Source: Streptomyces catenulae (GTDB lineage: Bacteria > Actinomycetota > Actinomycetes > Streptomycetales > Streptomycetaceae). Taken from it: DNA of 64,000 bases. The stretch is taken from assembly GCF_000718015.1 (NCBI RefSeq), contig NZ_JODY01000010.1:1-64000 (forward strand), given 5' to 3'. This document shows, in pieces, positions 45,524 through 53,450 of the stretch. The notes beneath the pieces are model-generated. The model made no database searches and had not been told where the DNA came from. It worked only from the letters and a program-made list of their open reading frames with translations. Both the position numbers and the translations under genes were made by a program. Numbering within the stretch: the first letter of the stretch is position 1; every line of letters starts with the position of its first letter.

Positions 45524-48046
45524 TCAGGCCGCCGCGTCCTCCGTGCCTCCGGCGCCCTTGCGGACGGTGCAGTGCAGCGAGTCGTCGTCGCCCACGTCGG
45601 CGACGATCGTGTCGCCGGGGCCCGCCTCGTCGGCGAGGAGGAGGGAGGCGATGCGGTTGTCCAGCTCGGTCTGGATGGTGCGGCGCAGCGGGCGGGCGCC
45701 GAACTCCGGCTGGTAGCCGTGGGCGACCAGCAGCTTCTTCGCCGCCTCGGTGACCTCCAGCGTCATGTCCTGGGCGTGGACGCGGCGCTGGCTGCGGTCG
45801 AGGAGGTGGTCGACGATCCGGGTCAGATCGTCCTCGGTGAGGCTGTGGAAGAGGATGATGTCGTCGATGCGGTTGAGGAATTCCGGCAGGAAGCGCGCCC
45901 GCAGATCCGCCATCAGCTCGTCCTTCAGCTCCGACACCTCGCCCTCGTGCGCGATGATCCGCTGGGCGCCGATGTTGGACGTCATGATGACGACGCAGTG
46001 GCGGAAGCTGACGGTCCGGCCCTGGGCGTCGGTGAGACGGCCGTCGTCGAGGATCTGCAGCAGCGTGTTGAAGATGTCCGGGTGGGCCTTCTCCACCTCG
46101 TCGAAGAGGAGCACGCAGTACGGGCGGCGGCGCACCCGGTCGGTGAGCTGACCGGCCTCCTCGTAGCCGACGTAGCCGGGCGGCGCCCCGACGAGCCGGG
46201 CGACGGTGTGCTTCTCCTGGAACTCGCTCATGTCGAACCGGATCATCCGGTCCTCGTCGCCGAAGAGGAGTTCGGCGAGGGTCTTGGCGAGTTCGGTCTT
46301 GCCGACGCCGGTGGGTCCGAGGAAGAGGAAGGAGCCCACCGGGCGGTTCGGGTCGCCCATGCCGGAGCGGTTGCGGCGGACGGCCTCGGAGACGGCGGTG
46401 ACGGCCTCGCTCTGGCCGACGATCCGCTCGTGCATCGCATCCTCCAGCTTCAGCAGCTTCTCCTTCTCGCCCGCGGTGAGCTGGGCGACGGGGATGCCGG
46501 TGCGGCGGGAGACGACGTCGGCGATGTCGGCGGCGGTGACCGAGACGACGCCCTCGCGGCGCTCCTCGATCCCGGCGAGTTCGCCCTCCGCCTCGGCGAT
46601 CTGCCGCTTCAGTTCGGCCGCCTTGTCGAAGTCCTCGGCGGCGACCGCCTGGTCCTTCTCGCGGCCCAGCTTCGCGAGGCGGTCCTCGCGGCTGACGACC
46701 TCGGTGGAGCGTCCGGCGCTGCGCAGCCGCACCCGGGCGCCCGCCTGGTCCATCAGGTCGATGGCCTTGTCGGGCAGGAAACGGTCGCTGATGTAGCGGT
46801 CGGAGAGTTCGGCGGCGGCGGTCAGCGCGCCGTCGGCGAAGCGGACCTGGTGGTGCGCCTCGTAGGAGTCGCGCAGCCCCTCCAGGATCTGCACGGTCTC
46901 CTCGACGGTCGGTTCGGGGATCATCACCGGCTGGAAGCGGCGTTCCAGGGCGGCGTCCTTCTCGATGTGTTTGCGGTACTCGTCGATGGTGGTGGCGCCG
47001 ACCACGTGCAGTTCGCCGCGGGCGAGGGCGGGCTTGAGCATGTTGCCGGCGTCCATGGCGCCCTCGCCGGTGGCGCCCGCGCCGACGACGGTGTGGAGTT
47101 CGTCGATGAAGAGGATGATCTCGCCACCGGCCTGCTGGACGTCCTCGATGACCTTCTTCAGCCGCTCCTCGAACTGGCCCCGGTACTGCGCCCCGGCGAC
47201 CATCCCGGACAGGTCGAGGGCGACGACCCGCTTGTCCTTGAGGGTCTTGGGGACCTCACCGGCCACGATGCGCTGGGCGAGCCCCTCGACGATGGCGGTC
47301 TTGCCGACGCCGGGCTCGCCGATGAGGACCGGGTTGTTCTTGGAGCGCCGGGAGAGGATCTCCACGGTCTGCTCGATCTCGTCGGAGCGGCCCACCACCG
47401 GGTCGAGCCTGCCCGCCTTCGCCTCCTCGGTGAGGTCACGGCCGTACTCGTCGAGGGTGGTGGCCGGGGGTTTGGCGGCGGCGGGGGTGCCCTCGGCGCG
47501 GGCCGCGTCATCGGCCTGCCGCCGCACCTTGTCGACGTCGAGGTCCTCGGCGCGCAGCAGCCGGGCGGCGCCGGACTCGGCGCCCGCGCCGGAGGTGTCG
47601 AGGAGGGCCCCGAGGATGTGTTCCGGGCCGATGTAGGAGACGCCCGCGGCCTGGGAGCGGTCGTAGGCGGCGGCGAGGGTGCGTTTGGCGGCGGGGGTCA
47701 GGCCCGGTTCGGCGGAGGGTTCGCCGGATTCGCGGGGCAGCACGGTGGCGATACGGGAGCCGAGGCCGTCGGGGTCGACCCCGGCGCGGGTGAGGAGGCC
47801 GCGGGCCGGTTCGACCTGGGTGGCGGCCCACAGCAGATGCTCGGTGTCGAGGTCGGAGGTGCCGTCCTCGGCGGCGCGCCCGGCGGCCAGGTTGATCAGC
47901 TCCTGGGACGACTCGGTCAGCAGCCGCCCGATGGGGACGCGCTGGACGGCGGGGGGCGAGGACGCGGGGGACATCCCGAAGAACCGGTTCAACAGGTCGC
48001 TGAACGGATCGGACGCGCCGAAAGCGGAACCGAACGGCATCGACAT
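45524..48046 (-). CDS. Clp/Hsp100 AAA+ ATPase (ClpC/ClpB-like), 840 aa
   Basis: A two-ring unfoldase: an N-terminal Clp repeat domain (about 60-170), a first AAA+ domain with Walker A GEPGVGKT, a short UVR-like middle segment ([21 protein letters not shown]) and a second AAA+ domain with [14 protein letters not shown] and [15 protein letters not shown]. The short middle domain is ClpC-like, not the long ClpB coiled coil. However, the ClpP-docking tripeptide (V/L/I-G-F) expected after MTSNIGAQ is absent ([13 protein letters not shown] follows), so it may disaggregate rather than feed ClpP. The 40-residue N-terminus ([20 protein letters not shown]) is unusual. It is a single gene with a possible HspR half-site upstream. 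Confidence 0.88.
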   Translation of the reverse strand: MSMPFGSAFGASDPFSDLLNRFFGMSPASSPPAVQRVPIGRLLTESSQELINLAAGRAAEDGTSDLDTEHLLWAATQVEPARGLLTRAGVDPDGLGSRIATVLPRESGEPSAEPGLTPAAKRTLAAAYDRSQAAGVSYIGPEHILGALLDTSGAGAESGAARLLRAEDLDVDKVRRQADDAARAEGTPAAAKPPATTLDEYGRDLTEEAKAGRLDPVVGRSDEIEQTVEILSRRSKNNPVLIGEPGVGKTAIVEGLAQRIVAGEVPKTLKDKRVVALDLSGMVAGAQYRGQFEERLKKVIEDVQQAGGEIILFIDELHTVVGAGATGEGAMDAGNMLKPALARGELHVVGATTIDEYRKHIEKDAALERRFQPVMIPEPTVEETVQILEGLRDSYEAHHQVRFADGALTAAAELSDRYISDRFLPDKAIDLMDQAGARVRLRSAGRSTEVVSREDRLAKLGREKDQAVAAEDFDKAAELKRQIAEAEGELAGIEERREGVVSVTAADIADVVSRRTGIPVAQLTAGEKEKLLKLEDAMHERIVGQSEAVTAVSEAVRRNRSGMGDPNRPVGSFLFLGPTGVGKTELAKTLAELLFGDEDRMIRFDMSEFQEKHTVARLVGAPPGYVGYEEAGQLTDRVRRRPYCVLLFDEVEKAHPDIFNTLLQILDDGRLTDAQGRTVSFRHCVVIMTSNIGAQRIIAHEGEVSELKDELMADLRARFLPEFLNRIDDIILFHSLTEDDLTRIVDHLLDRSQRRVHAQDMTLEVTEAAKKLLVAHGYQPEFGARPLRRTIQTELDNRIASLLLADEAGPGDTIVADVGDDDSLHCTVRKGAGGTEDAAA

Positions 48047-48062
48047 GGTTGCTCCTGGTGCG

Positions 48063-48083
48063 TGGGGGTCGCTCTCACTCAAG
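48063..48083 (-). promoter_or_regulatory. Possible HspR (HAIR) half-site before the Clp gene
   Basis: On the minus strand the sequence is CTTGAGT-N7-ACCCCCA. The first arm (48077-48083) is a perfect HAIR half-site (CTTGAGT-N7-ACTCAAG is the consensus) and the second is only 3 of 7. It lies about 17-37 bases upstream of the Clp start, where HspR represses clpB/dnaK in actinobacteria. One arm alone may be chance. Confidence 0.3.
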
Positions 48084-48143
48084 CGCGGCCCCCGGCGCTC
48101 CGCAAACGGAGGACGGCCCCGCCCCGGAGCGCCCCCCGCCGCC

Positions 48144-48175
48144 CGGCGCACCGGCCCGCACCGGCCGGTGCGCCG
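48144..48175 (-). terminator. Terminator of the Rieske oxygenase unit
   Basis: CGGCGCACCGGCC (48144-48156) pairs perfectly with 48163-48175 over a 6-base loop, 14 bases beyond the Rieske gene stop. Confidence 0.75.
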
Positions 48176-48189
48176 CCTCGCCTCGCAGG

Positions 48190-49350
48190 TCAGGCGGGGT
48201 CGTCCGCGAGGGTGTCGGTGACCCAGCGGTGGAAGGCGCCGATGTGATGCTCGCTGGGGACGAGGACGCCGCCGTCGCGGTAGGCGCGGGAGTCCATGGC
48301 GGGCTGGGTGCGGGCGCAGGCGTCGAAGTCCTGGGTGTTGACGCGGTGGAACAGCTCCACCGACGGGGTGATGTCGGCGCCGTCCGCCAGCACCTCGGGC
48401 CGATAGAGCCAGTCGCACTCGACGGTGGTGCGGTCGGCGGCGACCGGGAACATCCGGTGGACGATGACGTGGTCGGGGACGAGGTTGACGAAGACCTGGG
48501 GGCGGAGGGTGAGTGCAAAGTAGCGGCGGTCCTGGGTGTCGTCGATGCCGGGCAGCCGCCCGAAGCCGCCGGTGCCGTCGACGGTGAACCCCTCGGCCTC
48601 CGCGGCGAAGGCGGCGCCGTGGCCGACGTAGTACTGGGCGGCGAGCCCGTCGGCGAACTCCGGGAGGACGTCGGTGAGTTCGGGGTGGATGGTGGCGCAG
48701 TGGTAGCACTCCATGAAGTTCTCGACGATGAGTTTCCAGTTGGCGGGCACGTCGTAGGTGATCCGGCGGCCGAGGGCGAGGGTCTCGGTGCCGTAGCGGT
48801 CGAGGGCGGTGGGGTCGCCGAGGCGTTCGGTGGCGGCGCCGATCACGCTCTCCTCGAAGGACGGCGGCTCGTCGGCAAGGCAGACCCAGAGGTAGCCGAG
48901 CCATTCCCGCAGGTGGACGGCGAGGAGCCCGCGTTCGGTGCGGTCGATGCCGGGCATCTGCCGCAGGTTGGGGGCGGCGGTGAGGCGGCCGTCGAGGTCG
49001 TAGGTCCAGGCGTGGTAGGGGCACTGGAGGGCGCGGCGGACGGTGCCGCTCTCCTCGGTGCAGAGGCGGGCGCCGCGGTGGCGGCAGATGTTGAGGTAGG
49101 CGCGGGGCTCGCCGCGCCGGTTGCGGGTGAGCAGCACGCTCTCCCGGCCGACCTGGACGGTGCGGAAGGCGCCGGGTCCGGTGAGGTCGGCGGCGCGGAC
49201 CGCGCAGAACCACAGCCGCTCGAAGATCCGCTCCTGTTCGCGGCGGAAGACGGCGGGGTCGGTGTAGGCGGCGCCGGGCAGGGTGGCGCGCAGTTCACCG
49301 CTCGGCGCGGGCACATCCGCCCGGGGGCCGGTGACGGGGGTGGTGGTCAT
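48190..49350 (-). CDS. Rieske oxygenase alpha subunit, glycine betaine demethylase-like
   Basis: A 386-residue aromatic-ring-hydroxylase-type oxygenase. The Rieske 2Fe-2S motif is CRHRGARLC...LQCPYHAW (C-x-H...C-x2-H) and the mononuclear iron site is in ENFMECYHCATIHPEL (two His). Such proteins of the GbcA/Stc2 group N-demethylate glycine betaine or proline betaine. The assignment to glycine betaine rests on the next gene on the same strand, a dimethylglycine oxidase-like flavoprotein that would take the product. A reductase is encoded divergently 2.9 kb away, but no ferredoxin is seen. Confidence 0.85.
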   Translation of the reverse strand: MTTTPVTGPRADVPAPSGELRATLPGAAYTDPAVFRREQERIFERLWFCAVRAADLTGPGAFRTVQVGRESVLLTRNRRGEPRAYLNICRHRGARLCTEESGTVRRALQCPYHAWTYDLDGRLTAAPNLRQMPGIDRTERGLLAVHLREWLGYLWVCLADEPPSFEESVIGAATERLGDPTALDRYGTETLALGRRITYDVPANWKLIVENFMECYHCATIHPELTDVLPEFADGLAAQYYVGHGAAFAAEAEGFTVDGTGGFGRLPGIDDTQDRRYFALTLRPQVFVNLVPDHVIVHRMFPVAADRTTVECDWLYRPEVLADGADITPSVELFHRVNTQDFDACARTQPAMDSRAYRDGGVLVPSEHHIGAFHRWVTDTLADDPA

Positions 49351-49386
49351 ACGGGTCTCCTCGGGCGGTGCGGCGGGCGGTGGCGG

Positions 49387-51840
49387 TCAGCGGCGCAGGC
49401 GGGCCGCCTCCGGGGCGACGAGCGGTTCCGCGGCGACGGTCGCGGCGTACCGCTCGCCGAAGTAGCCGAGGTGGACGGCGGTGCCGGGCGCGGTGTGGGC
49501 GGCGGGCAGCCAGGCGTGGGCGACGCAGCGGCCGACGGTCGGTCCGTGGGCGGCGGAGGTGACGTACCCGACCGTCTCCCCGCCGACGTCCACCGGTTCG
49601 CCGCCGAGGACGGCCGCCGCCGGGTCGTCGAGGGTGAGACAGACCAGCCGGCGGCGGACGGCGGAATCGCGTCCGGCGAGGGCGGCGCGGCCGAGGAAGT
49701 CGCCCTTGGCGGGGCGGACGGCGAAGCCCAGGCCCGCCTCGTAGGGGTCGTGTTCGGTGTGCATGTCCTGGCCCCAGGCGCGGAACCCCTTCTCCAGGCG
49801 GAGGGCGTCCAGGGCGCCGCGCCCCGCGGCGACGGCGCCGAGGCCGCGGCCCGCCTCCCACAGCGTGTCCCACAGACAGCGCCCCAGGTCGGCGGTGGTG
49901 TACAGCTCCCAGCCGAGTTCACCGACGTAGGAGACGCGCTGGGCGAGGACCGGGACGGGGCCGAGGTGGGTCCGGCGGGCCCGGAAGCGGCCGAAGCCCG
50001 GGTGGGAGAAGTCCTCGCGCGTCAGCGGCTGGACGAGGTCGCGGGCGAGCGGGCCCCAGACGCCGATGCCGCAGGTGCCGGGGGTGAGGTCGCGGACGTG
50101 GACGCCGTCGGGGGCGTGGCGGCGCAGCCACACCAGGTCGGCGCCGCTGTTGGCGCCGATCCGGAAGCGGTCCTCGGTGAGGCGGGTGACGGTGAGGTCG
50201 GAGCGGATGCCGCCGTGCGTATCGAGCAGCAGGGTGTAGGTGACCGTGCCCGGCTCCCGGTCGAGTTGATTGGTCATCAGGTATTGCAGGAAGGCGAGCG
50301 CGCCGGGGCCCTCGACCTCCAGGCGGCGCAGCGGGGTCAGGTCGTACAGGCCGACGCGTTCGCGGGTGGCGCGGGCCTCGGCGACGACGACCGGCGACCA
50401 GTGGCGGGCCGCCCAGGCGTCGCGCGGCGGCAGGGCGAGCCCCTCCGCGAGCGGGGCGTTCGCCTCGTACCAGTGGGGGCGCTCCCAGCCGCCGGACTCC
50501 AGGAAGTACGCGCCGAGTTCCCGCTGCCGGTCGTGGAAGGGGCTGACCCGCAGTGGGCGGGGGTCGGCGGGCGGTTGGAGGGGGTGGACGACGTCGTAGA
50601 CCTCGATGAAGCTGCGGGCGCCGCGTGCGGCGGCGTACGCGGGTGAGCGCTGGGCGCCCTCGAAGCGGTGCGGATCGCAGGCGTGCAGGTCGAGGGTGGT
50701 GTGACCGTCGGTCATCAGCTCGGCGACGGCGCGGGCGGCGCCCGCGGAGTGGGTGACCCAGACGGCCTCGGCGAGCCAGAAGCCGCGCAGTTCGGCCGCC
50801 TCGCCGAGGAGCGGCATCCCGTCCGGGGTGAAGGAGAAGACGCCGTTGAAGCCGTCGGCGACCTCCGCCCCGCCGAGCGCGGGCAGCAGTGCGGTGGCGT
50901 CGCGCCAACTGGGGGCGAAGTCCTCGGCGGTGAAGGGCAGCGAGGACGGCATGACCGGCGCGTCGTCGAAGGCGGGCACGGTGTGCGGGTCGACGGGCAT
51001 CGGGCGGTGCGCGTACGAGCCGATGCCGAGCCGGTCGCCGTGTTCGCGGAAGTAGAGGTCGCGGTCCTGGAAGCGCAGCAGCGGACGGACCGCCTCGGGC
51101 CGCGGGCCGCCCGGGACGGCGAGTTCGGGCAGCGGCGCGGTCGTCGCGTACTGGTGGGCGAGGGGCAGCAGCGGGACGGTGACCCCGGCCATCGCGCCGA
51201 TCACCGGGCCCCAGAATCCGGCGGCGCTCACGACATGGTCGGCGGGGAAGGTGCCGCGGTCGGTGACGACGGCGGTGACCCGGCCGTCGCGCCGCTCGAT
51301 GCCGGTGACGGTGTGCCGGTCGAGGACGCGGGCGCCGCGGGCGGTGGCGCGGGCGAGCTGCGCCCGGCAGGCGGGCACCGCGCGGGCGATCCCGTCGTCC
51401 GGGGTGAACCAACCGCCGTACAGCAGCGAGGTGTTCAGCATCGGCCAGTGGCGGGCGCACTCCTCGGGGGTGATCAGGGTGCCGCGGATGCCCCACGAGG
51501 CGGCGAGGCGGGCCTTGCGGTGGAGGTCGGCCCAGCGCTCCTCGGTGGTGGCGACCTCCAGCCCGCCGACGGCGGAGAAGCAGGGCGCGCCGTCGGTCTC
51601 CAGGGCGGTGAACTTCTCAACGGTGTAGGCGGCGAAGCGGGTCAGGGTCCGGGACGGGCCGGTGGCGAAGACCAGTCCGGGGGCGTGCGAGGTGGAGCCG
51701 CCGGGGGCCGGGAGGGGGCCCTGTTCCAGGACGGTGACGTCGCGCCAGCCGCGGGCGGTGAGTTCGTCGGCGAGTGAGCAGCCGACGATGCCGGCGCCGA
51801 TGACGACCACGCGGGCGTCGGTCGGGGATGCGGAAGGCAT
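49387..51840 (-). CDS. Dimethylglycine oxidase/dehydrogenase-like flavoprotein with GcvT domain, 817 aa
   Basis: The N-terminal FAD domain (VVVIGAGIVGCSLADELTARG, GGSTSHAPGLVFATGPS, about residues 1-400) is a DAO-type amine oxidase. The C-terminal half (LYDLTPLRRLEVEGPGALAFL, DLTVTRLTEDRFRIGANS, LRLEKGFRAWGQDMHTEHDP) is a GcvT/aminomethyltransferase-like tetrahydrofolate domain. It oxidises N,N-dimethylglycine or sarcosine and traps the released methyl as methylene-tetrahydrofolate. The length matches Arthrobacter dimethylglycine oxidase (about 830). The start at 51840 is preferred to one 20 codons upstream. It is followed by the Rieske gene after 36 bases, forming a betaine to sarcosine unit. 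Confidence 0.9.
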   Translation of the reverse strand: MPSASPTDARVVVIGAGIVGCSLADELTARGWRDVTVLEQGPLPAPGGSTSHAPGLVFATGPSRTLTRFAAYTVEKFTALETDGAPCFSAVGGLEVATTEERWADLHRKARLAASWGIRGTLITPEECARHWPMLNTSLLYGGWFTPDDGIARAVPACRAQLARATARGARVLDRHTVTGIERRDGRVTAVVTDRGTFPADHVVSAAGFWGPVIGAMAGVTVPLLPLAHQYATTAPLPELAVPGGPRPEAVRPLLRFQDRDLYFREHGDRLGIGSYAHRPMPVDPHTVPAFDDAPVMPSSLPFTAEDFAPSWRDATALLPALGGAEVADGFNGVFSFTPDGMPLLGEAAELRGFWLAEAVWVTHSAGAARAVAELMTDGHTTLDLHACDPHRFEGAQRSPAYAAARGARSFIEVYDVVHPLQPPADPRPLRVSPFHDRQRELGAYFLESGGWERPHWYEANAPLAEGLALPPRDAWAARHWSPVVVAEARATRERVGLYDLTPLRRLEVEGPGALAFLQYLMTNQLDREPGTVTYTLLLDTHGGIRSDLTVTRLTEDRFRIGANSGADLVWLRRHAPDGVHVRDLTPGTCGIGVWGPLARDLVQPLTREDFSHPGFGRFRARRTHLGPVPVLAQRVSYVGELGWELYTTADLGRCLWDTLWEAGRGLGAVAAGRGALDALRLEKGFRAWGQDMHTEHDPYEAGLGFAVRPAKGDFLGRAALAGRDSAVRRRLVCLTLDDPAAAVLGGEPVDVGGETVGYVTSAAHGPTVGRCVAHAWLPAAHTAPGTAVHLGYFGERYAATVAAEPLVAPEAARLRR

Positions 51841-52274
51841 GTCCCTCCTTCGGGAGGTCGGGGCGGACGGTGCCGGGGCGCGCCGAGGCGGCGGGGACAA
51901 ACGGAGAACACGGGGCGGAAGAGAGCCGTGGTGTTGCGCACTGCACTATCGGTTGCGCGATGAGAGACATAGTGGGAACGCCGCACCGGCACCGTCAAGG
52001 GGCGTGGAGGGCGCGGCCGGGAATCGCCCGAGGGGCCCCGAACGATCCCGGGGAACCGCTTGACGGGCCCGCGGCGCGCCGGGATTCTGTTGCGCAGAAC
52101 GCTCCGTCGTGCGCATCGCGAAACGCCGTCCGGATGCAGGGCGGTGCGGTGCCCGCATGTCCGCACCGGCGCGACCGGCCGCCACCCGACCGGCGCCGCC
52201 GTCCCCCAGCCGCGCGGGACATCCCCGTCGCCGCAGGTGAGCCCGCATTTCCCGCGCGTCGAGGAGGACGCCCC
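51841..52274. promoter_or_regulatory. Divergent control region with repeated TTGCGC motifs
   Basis: This 434-base gap between the leftward flavoprotein and the rightward reductase contains no convincing gene. TTGCGCA occurs at 51934-51940 and 52090-52096, and TTGCGCGA at 51953-51960; ATCGCGAA-type sequence (TGCGCATCGCGAA around 52110-52122) is a partial inverted match. The first two are 19 bases apart, about two helical turns, as for an IclR- or GntR-type regulator. No regulator gene is adjacent. Confidence 0.4.
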
Positions 52275-53441
52275 ATGCACACCGTCACGGTCATCGGCGC
52301 GTCACTGGCGGGGCTCGGCGCCGCCCGCGCGCTGCGCACCGAGGGGTACACCGGCCGACTCCTCCTGATCGGCGAGGAACACCACCGGCCGTACGACCGG
52401 CCGCCGTTGACGAAGGCGTTCCTCACCGGCACGGTCGACGCGTCCGCCCTCGCGCTCGCCGACGACGAGGAGACCGCCGCGCTCGGCCTCACCCTGCGGA
52501 CCGGCGCCCGCGCCGTCCGCCTCGACCCGCGGGCCCGGTCGGTGACCCTCGCCACCGGCGAGGAGATCCGCACCGACGGCGTCGTCGTCGCCACCGGCGC
52601 CACGCCCCGCACCCTGCCCGGACCGGTGCCCGGCGGGGTGCACACCCTGCGCACCCTCGACGAGGCGCGGGCGCTGCGCGCCGCGCTGACCGCCGGACCG
52701 GTGCGGGTGGTGGTGATCGGCGGCGGTTTCCTCGGCGCGGAGACCGCCTCGTCGTGCGCCGCGCTCGGCCATGACGTGACGGTGGTGGAGACCGCGCCGC
52801 TCCCCCTCGTCCCGCAGTTGGGCGAGGCGATGGCCGGGGTGTGCGCCGCGCTCCACGCCGATCACGGGGTGCGGCTGCTGACCGGCACCGGGGTGGCGGG
52901 GCTACGGGCGGACGGTGCGGCGGACGCCGTCACCGGTGTCACGCTGGCCGACGGGCGGCTGCTCCCCGCCGACGTGGTCGTCGTCGCCATCGGGGTACGG
53001 CCGTGCACCGACTGGCTGGCGGACAGCGGACTACCGCTCGACGACGGGGTGATCTGCGACGCGGGCGGGGTGACGCCGCTGCCGCAGGTGGTGGCCGCCG
53101 GGGACGTGGCGCGGGCGGCGGGTGCGCGCGGCGAGCACTGGACCGCCGCCACCGAACAGGCGGCGTGCTGCGCCCGCAACCTCCTCGCGGGCCGCACCGT
53201 CGCCACCTGCCGGTCGCTGCCGTACTTCTGGTCCGAGCAGTACGGCGTCCGCCTCCAGTTCGCCGGACGCCGGGCCCCCGGGGACCTGCCGCGCCTCGTC
53301 GAGGGCTCCCCCGACGACCGCTCCTTCCTCGCCGTCTACGAACGCGACGGCCGCCCCACCGCCGCCCTCGCCCTCAACCGCCCCCGCCCCTTCGCCCGGC
53401 TGCGGCGGGAGTTGGGGCGGGCGGCGGATCCGGTGGGGTGA
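52275..53441 (+). CDS. FAD-dependent ferredoxin reductase, Rieske-system type, 388 aa
   Basis: A BphA4/rubredoxin reductase-like NAD(P)H:ferredoxin oxidoreductase. It has two dinucleotide folds, VTVIGASLAGLGAARALR for FAD and VVVIGGGFLGAETASSCAALG for NAD(P)H, the early YDRPPLTKAFL motif, and the C-terminal reductase domain (YFWSEQYGVRLQFAGR). Located divergently from the Rieske oxygenase and dimethylglycine oxidase genes, it is the probable electron donor system component. A separate ferredoxin must be supplied from elsewhere. The start has GAGGAGG upstream. It converges on the NLR gene with only 9 bases between stops. Confidence 0.87.
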   Translation: MHTVTVIGASLAGLGAARALRTEGYTGRLLLIGEEHHRPYDRPPLTKAFLTGTVDASALALADDEETAALGLTLRTGARAVRLDPRARSVTLATGEEIRTDGVVVATGATPRTLPGPVPGGVHTLRTLDEARALRAALTAGPVRVVVIGGGFLGAETASSCAALGHDVTVVETAPLPLVPQLGEAMAGVCAALHADHGVRLLTGTGVAGLRADGAADAVTGVTLADGRLLPADVVVVAIGVRPCTDWLADSGLPLDDGVICDAGGVTPLPQVVAAGDVARAAGARGEHWTAATEQAACCARNLLAGRTVATCRSLPYFWSEQYGVRLQFAGRRAPGDLPRLVEGSPDDRSFLAVYERDGRPTAALALNRPRPFARLRRELGRAADPVG

Positions 53442-53450
53442 GGTAGGCGG

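Noticed and set aside
45572..48247. An 891-codon + strand frame
   Set aside because: Antisense to the Clp ATPase; no recognisable motif.
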